Source of the DNA: Edaphochlamys debaryana
Taxonomy: Eukaryota > Chlorophyta > Chlorophyceae > Chlamydomonadales
Assembly: GCA_016858145.1 (NCBI GenBank)
Contig: JAEHOE010000062.1
Location: 558,001 to 622,000 of the forward strand
DNA: 64,000 bases
Direction: 5' to 3'
Shown here: piece after piece, positions 1 to 12,100 of the stretch
How the letters are laid out: each line of letters starts with the position of its first letter
How positions within the stretch are numbered: position 1 is the stretch's first letter
The notes under the pieces: generated by a model
What the model was told of the DNA's origin: nothing
The model's input: the letters and a program-made list of their open reading frames with translations, nothing else
Database searches by the model: none
Position numbers and translations under genes: made by a program

Positions 1-887
1 ACGTTGGGGGCACCGGGCTGAGCGGGTGGCGGTGTCTGCTGGAGGCCCTGCCCCGCCGCCGGGCCTGCTGCTGGCGGTGGTAGTCCTCCTGGATGAAGGT
101 CCGCTCGGGCGCGGGCGCGGGTGCAGGCGCGGGCGCGGGCGCGGCCTCCACCTCCGGGGGTGGTGGCAGGAGCAGCAGGAACCTCCCCGTGTGGTCGACC
201 AGCTGAGAGTGGTGCAGGCCCCCCACGAACGTGTTGGCGAGCCCAGCGTCTTTGCAGGCCTCGACGTAGCGCGCCATGCCCAGCACGGCTTGCATTGCCG
301 CTGAGGCCAGGCGGCCCACACGCACACGGGCCTCCCCGCTTAGGCGCTCCTGGAACAGCGGTTGGCCCCATCTTGACCGCGAACCCCGCTGCCTGCCTCG
401 CTGCAGCCTCCAGGAGCTCCATCTGCAGTAGCGTGCTCACGAGCGGTCCGAAGGTCTCTTCCACAGCTTCGCCGAACTCGGCGGCCCCAGCCGTCAGGAC
501 CATCGCAATCACCTCCAGCGCCCCGCACGCCACATCATCTAGCCGCTGCTCGGCAGGCGCCGCATGAGATACGGTGTTCCTCCGCACGCCAAACGCAGAC
601 AGCTGCGCGAGGCCGGCCGCGAGAGCCGGAAAGCCCTTGCCATCGGCCATCACGGCCACCAGCGCTTCGCGGTGGTGCACCTGCTCGTCGACATTCAGGT
701 TGTCGAGGATGGTCTTGAGGGCGGCATTGAGGTCGCGGAGCTCTGCAACGCTGAGAGCGGGCGCCTTGCGTCCCAGCAGCCGCTCTGCAGCAGCCGGCAA
801 GCCCTTTAGCGCCTTCTCGACCTCCTTTGGAAGCCTTGGTGCAGTGACTGGGGCACGGCCTGCGCGCTGGGGCCTCCGCTGGGGCAT
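1..887 (-). pseudogene. Truncated, chimeric copy of the MYND-protein 5' end
   Basis: Positions 887-107 repeat 7167-6387, the start codon, first exon and part of the second exon of the MYND gene; I saw no base difference. The copy has no MYND finger. At 107/106 it switches, in the same reading frame, from the Ala-Pro repeat to ERTFIQEDYHRQQQ of the interrupted neighbour and stays open to base 1. It also carries the copied upstream DNA (888-1961), so it might be transcribed as a fusion. It contains the same frame change near 380-349 as the parent, to be read as a 91-nt intron or a one-base shift. Confidence 0.6.
64..106. repeat. 43-bp direct repeat, left copy
   Basis: Identical to 1962-2004. 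The two copies bracket the 1.86-kb inserted segment exactly, as a target-site duplication would. On the minus strand both encode ERTFIQEDYHRQQQ of the interrupted gene. Confidence 0.9.
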
Positions 888-1961
888 TCTTTGCTTATCC
901 TATCATGTCGGCGCCATTCGACCCTGCAGGGCAGAACGTGGAGCGGGTGCGCTGGGAAGAGGCGAACTCCAATATTGTGGTGTGGAAAGACTCTGGGCAA
1001 ATGGTTGCGCCGGCAGCACCTGGAGCACCTGCCGTGACAGTGCATGGGAATGCGGGATGGGGGATATCGAGGGCTAGTCGGCCCGTGCATCAATATTCAC
1101 AACTCCCTCTCAAGTTCCAGCCTCTGCTGCCTCGCATTCCTTGCGCAGCTGCCGGGCCCCTTTGCAGACACGTGATCCCTTTCACAAGCCAGGCAAAGGA
1201 TGCGATGGCCTAGAGGGGCATAGGCTGAGAGAGGTTAAGCGTGCCACCTACTGGGTATGGCGCTACCAGCATCACCCAAGCAACAGCCAAAGCCCAAGTC
1301 GCCAAAGCCCAAGTGAGGCATCGATTGAGCCTAAGCCCCTTTGCCGTCAGCCCCTTGAGGCCGGCAGCACTTCGCGCCACAACGCTTGGCTTCCCTTAAG
1401 TACCCCTGCCTTCCTTGGGGCCCTTGCAACCCCAAGGTTGTCGTGGCACCAAGGCCAAGCGAGTGGCATGCCCTACCTCAACCTTGCATTCCCAGATACG
1501 GCGCGTCCCTTCTTGACGGCCCAAGACTACTACTGCCCCGGCCGAGTTGGGTTGCGGAACCCCCTCACAAGCCCTCAGGTGAAGCCCCGAGCAAGGAGCA
1601 ACTGAGGAGCAACCGTACACCCCGGTGTTTGGCCCCCTGACCCACATACGCACCGCACCCACACACATCCCGCCGTCATAGGCAACCTTGCGTCCCCAAC
1701 CACCTGCCAGCTCCCATGCATGCTAACCCTGCAACAAACCGAATTCATGTCCTGTGTGTCCACCTTTCCCCCCTCCCGCCCCCCATCTAAATCCTTGTCA
1801 ACTTCTTCTCAAGGACCATGATCGGGTCTGCCGCAGAAACCCGACTTCGATTCTTCCTTGCACCAGGCGCTCCTCCCTCGGTGCCCCCTTCGGACCACAC
1901 CGGTCAGGTGATGCCTTCCATGTCCCCTGGCAATTAAAACGCACCAATCTGACGACTCCCT
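107..1961. repeat. Inserted copy of 6387-8243 (1.86 kb, direct orientation)
   Basis: The segment matches 6387-8241/8243 with a constant offset of 6280 bases; I found no difference by eye. It carries the MYND gene's 5' part and about 1.07 kb of its upstream DNA. It has no transposase, terminal inverted repeats or LTRs, so it is a copied genomic fragment rather than a known transposon type. Near-identity means a recent event or an assembly duplication. Confidence 0.9.
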
Positions 1962-2004
1962 CCTGCTGCTGGCGGTGGTAGTCCTCCTGGATGAAGGTCC
2001 GCTC
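1962..2004. repeat. 43-bp direct repeat, right copy
   Basis: Right partner of 64-106. Immediately to the right (2005 onward) the coding sequence of the interrupted gene resumes with its Glu-rich codons (TEEE). Confidence 0.9.
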
Positions 2005-2971
2005 CTCCTCCGTCAGGACCTGCTTCCACCACGCGCCCCCGTGCTGGCCCCCCTGCCCCGACTCCTCCCCTACCCGCTGCTGCTCCACCAGGGGCTGCTG
2101 CTGCTGCTGCGCGAGGCGCCCCGCCGCTGGCCGACCGGCCGCCGCCACGGAGCTGCCCTGGGGCGTGGATAGCGGGCCAGACGGGGTCAGTGTCTGGCCT
2201 TTGGAAGTGGGTCAGGAAAAGGGCTGCGGGCAAGGAGCTCAAGAGGGGGCAAAGGATAAAGCTAGAGACCTCCACAGCCCTGGATCTCACCCGCGGGTGT
2301 CGCATGTCATGCCTGGCTTGCAGGTCAGCCATGACAGCCTCCAGCAGCTCCTTCTTCTGGTCCTTCTCGAGCCGCGCCACCACAGCCGTGGCAGCCATTG
2401 TCCGGGCTTTGGACCTGGGCTTGGCGCCGGCAGGCGGCTTGGCGGCCTGAGCCGGCCGGCGGTGCTGGCCAATGGGCTTGTCCTTGTCCAACTCCTCGGC
2501 CAGGCTGTCACCCTGGTCGCGGGGCTGGTACGGGCTGGGAGTTGTGGACGGCTGGCGCTCGCTGGCTGCCTTCTTGGCGGCGGGGGCGGCCTGTGTCAGG
2601 GGGGCGCCACGGGGGAGAGGTGTGTCAGGGGGGGCGGCGCAGGGGAGAAGTAGGCCATGGTTTTGCGGCTTTGGTGTCTCCTCAGCTGCCGGGGATGGCT
2701 GCACCTGCAACCCCCTCTCCCCATGCTTTATCCCTCTCTCACCGCGGGCGCCTTGCTGGCCGGCTTCTTCTTGTTGCCAGGGGCACCTGGTGCGCCAGCG
2801 CCTGGCGCGGGTGAGGGGGGAGTCGCCTGGGGCAGGAGGGGCGGGGCAGCCGTGTCAGCCGTCCGTCAAACCAGTCACCCCGCGCACGGACAACGCCCCC
2901 TGACCCCAGCAACAACAGCCCTCCACTTACCTGCTTGCACGCCCGGATGTACTAGATGTACGCCTTGGGCC

Positions 2972-4251
2972 CTGCTAGGACTTCATCCCATTGAGTGCAG
3001 CACTTGCTCTGCCATGTTCCACCTCAACCAGACGTCATGCCACGCCCCTAGGTAGGGTGCTGGCGAGGCGGCTTTGCGACCTTGCTACCTGGCTGCGTAT
3101 ACGTCAGTCAACAACAGCCCATCCAAACCACCAGTATTGGGATTCCGCAACCGCCCCAAACCTACGGCCTTCAACAGCCTCCAATGGCACCCCCCTATAA
3201 ACTCACGTGCCAATCCCCCCTCGCAAATAGATCCACAACTACGTACAGCCCCCACTGCAAATACTCCAGGTACTCATCCAAACTCCAGAGTGCAGCTGCG
3301 AGCAAACTGTAGTGAGCGACAAGGGCTGAACCAATCCAGCTAGGATGGCAGCACGAAGGAAGGCCTTGATAGTTGCCCCCCCCCACACAACGCCTTCCAA
3401 CCACACAATATACCTCCCTGACAAGGAGAAGGCAAAACACACTGTGTGCCGCATACAATTTCATCTGTCTGCGAGAACTCCCAGCCTCAGGGCAGCTTGC
3501 ATTGTAAAGGAAGGGTCTAGGCAAGGCCCCCTGCAGGCGGAAGCAGAAACCCAGATCAATGCACTAGCTACAGTACAGACTCACGCCTTGCTTGGAGCCC
3601 CAGGCTCTGGACATGCTCCTTCTCATGCTCTGCTTCAGTTGTCAAAGGTGCCCCCCCACCCCCCCGCCCCCGACACATTAAGGCCTACCATCGCCCTCTC
3701 CCAACAGGTGCCCCAGGACCAATGAAGGCCAGCCATAGGAAACACAAATAAAGAAGTCTTGTACTCCATGTGTGCACACATGCGCCCTGCTGTCAAGCGT
3801 TGACCGTTCTGGTTGTCCCTTGGTCCCAATTGAGTCCCCGCACGAGTGCCCAAGTGCAAATGCAGTATGCAGTCCACAACTACTTCAACCCAACAAGACT
3901 AGTACCCCACGAGGGGCCAGACCCAGGCACAATGCCTTGAACTGACCAGGGGCCAAAGTCGCCCTCCCCAGCCAGGGTCTTGCTTCCTGCTGCTCTTAAG
4001 GTTCGCTCTACTGGCTGCTGTTTTAGGGCCAGCCCACACACAACCCCTACAGGCCTTTCCAAAAGGGTCCTTGGCGCCCACGGCAGTCCCTTAGCTCACA
4101 TGTCATATTATTCCAAATGAAGCCTCCACTGTATGCCTGTGCCCACCCCACCACTGATGCATGTCCACAGCCCCTGCAACCATGCCCAAACCAGATAGCC
4201 TCCACTGCTGGTTAAGACCCACTTCCCAACAAGCACCTGCACGGAATGCCC
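2972..4251. other. Intergenic, no supported gene
   Basis: About 1.3 kb with lower GC than the flanking genes and no open frame with family resemblance or good splice signals. It should contain the 3' UTR of the MYND gene (stop at 4252) and possibly further 5' exons of the interrupted gene. A short C tract with CCCCCGCCCCCG lies near 3650-3671. Confidence 0.5.
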
Positions 4252-7167
4252 TCAGCTGCCCCTGGCCATGCACACCACCTTGTGGCCTGACCGCCAGTGC
4301 ACAGTCTGGCAGTCTCGGCAGCAGTACAAGACCTGGCCGCACCTGGCGCAGTGCTGCAGCTGCAGCCCTGCCTCACTGTCTCCCATCAGGCGGACGCAAG
4401 CCGGGTTGGAGCATGTGGGCAGCACCGCGTGCACCTCGGCCTTCAGGGCAGCCAGCTGCTCTGCCTTGCGCGCCCTCGCCACCGCTTCTGGTGCAGCTCC
4501 CCCTGCAGCCTCCGCATCTAGTGCCTCCTCCAGTCGGTCTGCCATGTCCTCCATGTCCATCGTCAACTCGGTGTCACCGTAGGGCAGCTGTGATGCCACA
4601 GTGCGGATGGCGTCAGGCTCCCACAGCACTGCGTCCATGCTGCCGGGCTTTCCAGGGCTGGTGGACTCGCCGCCGTCACCACTGACAGTACCAGCAGGCC
4701 CATCACCGCCATGTAGCACCAGGTGCGGATAGAACTCGTACATGCCAACGCAGCACCGGGCCAGGGACACCATGAGCTGGGTGTGCTCCTTGCTCTGGAT
4801 GATGATGTGTTCCACGAGCTGCAGAAGCACCCCCAGCAGTGGCATGATGCCGGCCTCCACGAGGAAGGGCAGGCAGAAGGCGGTGTGGAGGCGGCCGCGG
4901 GGCTCATCAATGGCTGCCCAAATGGCCCGTGAGGTGAGTGACAGCAGGGCGTTGGCGGCCCAGATGAAGGTGGGGTTGACAGGTGGGGCAGTTTGCTCTG
5001 ATGACCCTCCAGCTGGTCCTGAGCTTGCGCGATGCAGAGCATAGACGCCAGCCTCTTGGAGCAGCCTCAGCAGCTCTGGCAGCAGCTTGAGCATTGCAAC
5101 TCCAAGCACGAAGTGGGGCACGCATGGTGAAGCGGAGTCCACGGGTGCCTGCTGTGCCGCTTCTGTGGAGTCAAGCATGGCTGAGGCCAGCATGAGCGCC
5201 TCGACACTTGCCACCAGATATGTGTACTGTGACTGCTCCTCTGGTGAGGGAAGCACAAGCATCTTGGGCGGCGTCTTCCGCAGCGCCTTGGCCAGTGTAG
5301 CCAGGAGGGCCGTGCCCTGGCGTGGTGGGCTGATTGCCACCAGCGCCCAGACAGTCACTCTTGTCGCCAGGTGGTCCACCATCTCAGCCTCCACACCCTC
5401 AGGCCGTGAGACCGCGCAGCGCAGCAGAGTCTCAAGCAGGGGCACCACGCCGCCCCCCAGCGCCGCTGCTGTTGCGGGCGGCAGCTGGGCAGGCGAGAAC
5501 GCTGCCAGGGCCAAGGTGTCTCCTGCAGAGGTGTTGGGACAGGGGGGGGGAAGGAGCACCTCAGTTCACCGTAGAGTAGCACACATAACCAAGATCAGGA
5601 CGGTTCAGTAGTAACCATCATCTGCTCACCCGTGCTGGCCAGTAGGGGCTGCCCTGCAGCGTCCAGCAGCTGCACCACACAGTCCATGCAGCTTGTACTG
5701 TCCGCTGCCGGAAGCGCGATGGCATGGCGGACAGCTGTAAGGAGCATCTCCCATGAGTGCCGGGGGAGGGCAGCCCATGATTGCGGGGACTGGATGGCGA
5801 TGCGCACCAGAGGGACGAGTGCACAGGACACGATGTGGTTGATGGACCCAGCCCTGACCAGGCATTGGAAGTCTTGAGAGCTCGGGCGCCAGCCATCCCA
5901 GCCAAGGTCGACTTGCAGCACTTCCTTGGTGGCGTTGATTGGCAGCAGGAAGAAGTTGCCACAAGCAGCGCATGCCGACGCACCAGCAAGCGACAGCACT
6001 CTCTGGAGCAGGCGCAGCACAGCGTGCGTGGGGATGGTTGGCTGGTCAGCCTTCTGGTCGTTGGAGAGGGTTGCCAGCAGCCTGATGACCACGGCGGTTG
6101 GCAGGGTCGGGTAGGTGGCGCCCGGTGCTTTGGCCGGTGTGAGCACCGGGTTGTGCGGAAGGCCACACGACTGGAAGTCGGTGTGCGCCAGCATGCCCAC
6201 ACCAAGGGTGAGCACGGCGTGGAGCCCGCAGGGACCCACAATGTGGGTCAAATCCTGCATGATGTGAGCCAGATGCGGATGGGCAGCCCCGGCGTGGAAG
6301 TAGGCTGTGGTGTGGGCCACACAGGTGAGGACGCCGCACATGTGGTCCAGGCCGCGCTCTTGGGCTGAGGCCAGGGCCATGGGCGCGGGCGCGGGCGCGG
6401 GTGCAGGCGCGGGCGCGGGCGCGGCCTCCACCTCCGGGGGTGGTGGCAGGAGCAGCAGGAACCTCCCCGTGTGGTCGACCAGCTGAGAGTGGTGCAGGCC
6501 CCCCACGAACGTGTTGGCGAGCCCAGCGTCTTTGCAGGCCTCGACGTAGCGCGCCATGCCCAGCACGGCTTGCATTGCCGCTGAGGCCAGGCGGCCCACA
6601 CGCACACGGGCCTCCCCGCTTAGGCGCTCCTGGAACAGCGGTTGGCCCCATCTTGACCGCGAACCCCGCTGCCTGCCTCGCTGCAGCCTCCAGGAGCTCC
6701 ATCTGCAGTAGCGTGCTCACGAGCGGTCCGAAGGTCTCTTCCACAGCTTCGCCGAACTCGGCGGCCCCAGCCGTCAGGACCATCGCAATCACCTCCAGCG
6801 CCCCGCACGCCACATCATCTAGCCGCTGCTCGGCAGGCGCCGCATGAGATACGGTGTTCCTCCGCACGCCAAACGCAGACAGCTGCGCGAGGCCGGCCGC
6901 GAGAGCCGGAAAGCCCTTGCCATCGGCCATCACGGCCACCAGCGCTTCGCGGTGGTGCACCTGCTCGTCGACATTCAGGTTGTCGAGGATGGTCTTGAGG
7001 GCGGCATTGAGGTCGCGGAGCTCTGCAACGCTGAGAGCGGGCGCCTTGCGTCCCAGCAGCCGCTCTGCAGCAGCCGGCAAGCCCTTTAGCGCCTTCTCGA
7101 CCTCCTTTGGAAGCCTTGGTGCAGTGACTGGGGCACGGCCTGCGCGCTGGGGCCTCCGCTGGGGCAT
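4252..7167 (-). CDS. MYND-type zinc-finger protein with helical repeat-like body
   Basis: Exons 7167-6721, 6629-5630 and 5522-4252 join in frame to about 905 residues. Intron 2 (5629-5523) has a clear GTGAGC donor and CTCTGCAG acceptor. The last about 45 residues form a MYND finger: Cys residues in CSNPAC, then CARC, CRDC, HWRSGHKVVC. The body is Leu/Ala-rich and helical, suggestive of ARM/HEAT-like repeats, with an Ala-Pro repeat (APAPAPAPAP) near 6381-6420 that varies easily. MYND fingers bind proline-rich partners in other eukaryotes, and such proteins are abundant in Chlamydomonas; a specific partner cannot be told. Between exons 1 and 2 the frame changes: a 91-nt intron (6720-6630, GTGAGC to TTCCAG) fixes it, but the intron also reads as good protein. 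A one-base insertion in the GGGGCC near 6650 is therefore an alternative (about 935 residues). Confidence 0.8.
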
Positions 7168-8243
7168 TCTTTGCTTATCCTATCATGTCGGCGCCATTCG
7201 ACCCTGCAGGGCAGAACGTGGAGCGGGTGCGCTGGGAAGAGGCGAACTCCAATATTGTGGTGTGGAAAGACTCTGGGCAAATGGTTGCGCCGGCAGCACC
7301 TGGAGCACCTGCCGTGACAGTGCATGGGAATGCGGGATGGGGGATATCGAGGGCTAGTCGGCCCGTGCATCAATATTCACAACTCCCTCTCAAGTTCCAG
7401 CCTCTGCTGCCTCGCATTCCTTGCGCAGCTGCCGGGCCCCTTTGCAGACACGTGATCCCTTTCACAAGCCAGGCAAAGGATGCGATGGCCTAGAGGGGCA
7501 TAGGCTGAGAGAGGTTAAGCGTGCCACCTACTGGGTATGGCGCTACCAGCATCACCCAAGCAACAGCCAAAGCCCAAGTCGCCAAAGCCCAAGTGAGGCA
7601 TCGATTGAGCCTAAGCCCCTTTGCCGTCAGCCCCTTGAGGCCGGCAGCACTTCGCGCCACAACGCTTGGCTTCCCTTAAGTACCCCTGCCTTCCTTGGGG
7701 CCCTTGCAACCCCAAGGTTGTCGTGGCACCAAGGCCAAGCGAGTGGCATGCCCTACCTCAACCTTGCATTCCCAGATACGGCGCGTCCCTTCTTGACGGC
7801 CCAAGACTACTACTGCCCCGGCCGAGTTGGGTTGCGGAACCCCCTCACAAGCCCTCAGGTGAAGCCCCGAGCAAGGAGCAACTGAGGAGCAACCGTACAC
7901 CCCGGTGTTTGGCCCCCTGACCCACATACGCACCGCACCCACACACATCCCGCCGTCATAGGCAACCTTGCGTCCCCAACCACCTGCCAGCTCCCATGCA
8001 TGCTAACCCTGCAACAAACCGAATTCATGTCCTGTGTGTCCACCTTTCCCCCCTCCCGCCCCCCATCTAAATCCTTGTCAACTTCTTCTCAAGGACCATG
8101 ATCGGGTCTGCCGCAGAAACCCGACTTCGATTCTTCCTTGCACCAGGCGCTCCTCCCTCGGTGCCCCCTTCGGACCACACCGGTCAGGTGATGCCTTCCA
8201 TGTCCCCTGGCAATTAAAACGCACCAATCTGACGACTCCCTCC
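6387..8243. repeat. Source segment of the 1.86-kb duplication
   Basis: Parent copy of 107-1963. It is taken as the source because the MYND gene is complete here and flows naturally into its downstream exons, whereas the left copy is bounded by the 43-bp repeats. Confidence 0.85.
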
Positions 8244-9134
8244 GTGTCCTGTAGCCAGGCCCTCCCCAAAGGTAATCTTACTTCTCAAACTGCATACCGG
8301 TAGTACTCAACGCTTGCGGGCAGCAACTCGAAGCAAGTATACTGCTCATGTGCTTATCCCGGCTGAGTACTAATACTAGATAGGTAGAAACCCAAGCAAC
8401 CATCAAGGACGGGGCCCAGGCATGAAATGGGTGTGGAGGCGCATGAGCCTATGTAATTGGGTGCGCTTCTGCGAGTGTCCGGTGCATACAGGCTGTGGAA
8501 GCGTGGGTCCTCCTGTCCCAGAGGTAGCGAACTATGTCCCACAATGGGTGGGCGTGCAGGCATAGCAACGACAATGGACTCTCAACACAATGAGCCAACA
8601 TGATGAACGGTGGCCACCCGGGGTACGTACGACAATACGACGGCGAAATGGCGAGGCAGACGAGCGAGGCCTTCCCAAGGCCGGGCAGCAGTAATGGTAA
8701 TACTGAGGCAGTGCACAAGGCGGTTACGTGCCAGAATGACCGTCAACCCTAGTGCACCCACACCCACGCACACCCACACCCACACCCACCCGGTTGCAGA
8801 TTGCGTTAACCCACACCCACGCACCCGCTGCCGAGTGTAAAGCCATGGTGTACAACAGCCCACCACAGTAGGGTTCAGTACAGCGGTTTCTAGCCCAATG
8901 CTTCTTGGGCGTTGGGTGGGCGCCAATAAGGATAAAACTACGACCAATAGTACGACCCCTCTCTAACTCGACCGCACCTCCCTCAGCACCTCCCTCAGCA
9001 CCGCAGCTGGCAAGGGTGCACGTCACCCTGCGGCCACGGCCATACCCCCTTGCCCTGACCCACAGGCTCCTCTCCTTATTTGACCTCTTCCGTTGTGCAC
9101 TCCAATACATGATAACGGTGCGGCGCGTGCGGCT
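7168..9134. other. Upstream region of the MYND gene and 3' flank of the nitrate transporter
   Basis: No supported gene in nearly 2 kb. The first 1076 bases (7168-8243) are the part duplicated at 888-1963 and should include the MYND promoter and 5' UTR. The rest (8244-9134) is unique and lower in GC, and contains a CACCCA-type microsatellite. The 3' UTR of the transporter (stop at 9135) should start at the right end. Confidence 0.5.
8753..8826. repeat. CACCCA-type microsatellite, interrupted
   Basis: Tandem CACCCA/CACGCA units at 8755-8792, a short non-repetitive stretch, then the same motif again at 8811-8826. Confidence 0.8.
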
Positions 9135-12100
9135 TTATCGGCGACCCCCCGCAGCGCCCCGTGGCCTGCCCCTCTCTGCCCTGGAAAAGCGAGCAAAGGC
9201 CAGGGCCGAATCCGCCAGCCCCGCGGCCTGCTCCTCCGGCGTCCACTCGGCCAGGTAGTGCGCCTCCTCACTGATGGTCCGGTCCGCATCCCACCCTCCC
9301 TGCTGCCCGCCATCCTCCTCATCCGCCTGATGGGCCCCGGGGTTACCGGCCTCGAGCCCCCATCCGCCTCGGCCCTTGCGGCGGCCCCCGCCGGCTGCCC
9401 CCCGGGCCGCCGGGCCGCACAGCATGGAGCCCCAGGGCGCGAAGCCCACGAGCGGCAACGTGAGGGAGGAGGCGGCCACGATGGCCACGCCCATCCACGT
9501 GAACCCCGCCTGGTACGACAGCCTGTACGACAGGGCGGAGCGGTTGGGTGAGGAAAGGAAGGGGTTCGGCAAGGACCAACATGGCTCAGCTCAGGCCGAC
9601 ACAGCTGCGTCACGGCCTCATTCATATGAGCATCCCTACGCGTGCACGCAAGTCGCCCGGGGCCCGCACGGGCCTGGCTCGGGCCCCGCCGGGCCCACCT
9701 GTCGTTGGCGAAGAGCGCCGCCTGCAGCACCACCGCCACCAGGTGCGCCCCCGCCGACACGATGCCCATGACGGCGGGGTAGGAGCGGTAGGAGACGAAG
9801 GGAGCCACCGCGAACAGGGCGCCGGCGGCCTGCAGGCATTCGTGTTTGGGGGTACAGGTCGGGTCGGGTACAGGTCGGGTGGGGTACAGGTCGGGTCAGG
9901 AAGAGTTGAAGACCGGGTGGGAGCAAGAAGGGTTGGGACTGGAGCGGGCTCATTTGACAGGGGCCAACGGCAGGGCATGGATAGGGTGTTGCTGCCTGCG
10001 CCTGGGGCGAGGGGCGGCGTGGATGGGGTGCAGGGGCAGGGGAACCAGGTCAAGCCCGCGCACCTGTTGGCTGAAGACTCCAAACAGGAGGGCCAGGAGC
10101 ACCGTTGCGGCCAGGGAGGGCTGTGCAGCCCCGCCCAGCAGCGCGCAGGACAGCCCGCCACACGTCTGGCGGGAGGGGCGGCACAAGAGGGGTTGGTGGC
10201 TCGAGTCGGGGCTCTCAACTACAAACCCGGGAGGCTACGGTACCAGCTAGGCTCAGCTCGATGCGCCAACACCGCGCACCCACCTGCATACCCCACAGCA
10301 ACCACAGCCGCCCGCGCATGCCGAAGCCAGCCGTCCGCGATACCGCGTTTGACGCCAGCGCCCCAGACACTCGTGTCCAAACGTTCAGCAGGCCGTAGCA
10401 GCACATGATGGCGCCCGCTTGTACGATGCCCAGATCGAAGTGCTGTACAAAGTACAGCGGCAGTACGTTGTACGACACCAGGCTTGCGCCGAAGTTGAGG
10501 CCGTACGACAGGGCCAGCAGCAGAGTGGCGGGCTTCCGGAGCGCCAGCAGGTGCAGATGGACCTGTGGAATGTGGGCGAAGAGGCAGGATGAGAAAGGGC
10601 AGAATGCACCATGTTCTGCCAGACCCAAAACTCTGCCACCCTGCCAGGTCCTGGACCCCGCCTTCCCTGCGCCCCCTCGCTCCCGCCTCACCGCCTCCCG
10701 AAGCGCCAGCCGCTGGCCCGACTCCGCCTCCTGCCGCTGCCCCTCCTGGCCGCCCTCGCCCTCCGACGCCCCATCGTCGTACAGCCAATCCGGCTGCATC
10801 TTGACCCGCCTCTCCTCCTTCCCACCGCTTCTGCTTGCACTTCCGCTGCCGCTCCCGCCGCTTCCGGCAGCACTGCTGCTGCTGCCGCTGCTGGGGCCCC
10901 TCCCGCGGCCCGGCAGGGGCTCCCTGGAGCCCCCAGGGGTGCCCTGCTTGGACACCGACCCATGGGACCCTGCCCGCACGCTGGCGTCCTCGTGGCGCCG
11001 CCGCTGCCGCCAGTAGAGCGCGGCGGCGGCGGTGCCGGCCCGGGCGTCCCCGGCCAGGCCCCGGTTGCGTCCGTCCAGAATGTCTCCTGTTCAGGGATAC
11101 GCATCAAGGAGTGGGTACGTGGTCAGGCGTTTGAGGTTTAGAGCAGTACGTGCAGGGCAGATGCCGGGTGTGATTGGGGAGGCCTCCAGTTGAGGCCGTC
11201 TAGGATGTTTGCCTGTGCAGGGGGGTGGATGCAGGCCAGATGTCAGGGCTTGTGGTTGAGCGCGGTCGTGTCGATAGCAAGGGCCCGGTGTCAGAGGTTA
11301 TGGCGCGGTTAAGAGGTCGGGGATGAGGCCTGGTGGGCAGAGGTCGATGGGCAAAGGTCGCTGCCGTACAGGCGCCATACCGTTTCCGTACCATACCTGC
11401 AGCCGTGTCTTGGCCGTAGGCCAGGCTGAGGGCTGCCATGACGAGGAGGAGGACGGCGGGGGCGTAGAAGGTGGCGTGCCTGGGGGCGGGCAGGCCACGG
11501 AAAGCAATGATGGTGAGACCGGGGCAGTGACGTGGCGTGCACTTGAGGCTCTCGCTGTGCAGGCCTGCCGTACGTACTGGGTGCGCAGGCCTGTCGTGCT
11601 CGTGCGCACGTACCATGCGGCGCGTACGTCTCCGTCGTACAGTTTCTTCAGTCCGACGTACAGCAACGGCAGGAGGAGCATGGGCGGCCCCGCGCCCGCG
11701 TTGCCCCATGACGCACACGTGGCTGCGGCGGCTCCGAGCGCGCGGGCGTCAAAGTGCGCGACGACCCAGAACCTGCGTCGACGCAGAGGGTTGCGGGAGA
11801 AGAGAAACGGGAGGGCCATGGCGATCCTGCGAACTGGCGCCGGTGTCTCTCTGCCAGCACCGTCAATACCCGGCTGCCGCTGCTGCTGCGCCCACTGTGA
11901 CACCAAGAACTGCGCAGGACAGGCTATGGACAGGCCCCATGCGCGGCGATGCGCGGTTACGGGTGCCGTTGCATGCCAGAGTGGTCAGTCGATGTCCCGT
12001 GAGCTCCCACCACCACTCACTGCGACACCACGAACTGCGCCAGTGCGGCCCCCAGGCAGCAGCGCACCGCAATGAGGCCCGCGCCTGAGTGCACCAGCGC

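Larger units (their letters stand above)
1..2971 (-). pseudogene. Interrupted hypothetical gene, Lys/Gln/Pro-rich
   Basis: This is an unrecognised gene read on the minus strand. Exons that join in frame are 2971-2931, 2826-2743, 2590-2291 and 2157 onward; donors are GTAAGT or GTGAGA and acceptors end CAG. The third exon encodes a charged helix (KDQKKELLEAVMADLQARH) after Lys/Ala/Pro-rich sequence, and the fourth is Gln-rich and ends in TEEERTFIQEDYHRQQQ. At 2004-1962 the coding sequence runs into a 1.86-kb inserted copy of other DNA. The same 43 bases recur at 106-64, and the presumed continuation (Arg-rich, ARRRGRASSRHRH) runs off the left edge. Exon 2971-2931 carries an in-frame TAG (TAC ATC TAG TAC). 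Read through the insertion, the frame stops at 1798. Either the gene is broken or the assembly is wrong here. Function unknown. Confidence 0.5.

Noticed and set aside
107..1961. A transposon or retrogene for the inserted segment
   Set aside because: No terminal inverted repeats, LTR, poly(A) tail or transposase, and the promoter-side DNA is included.
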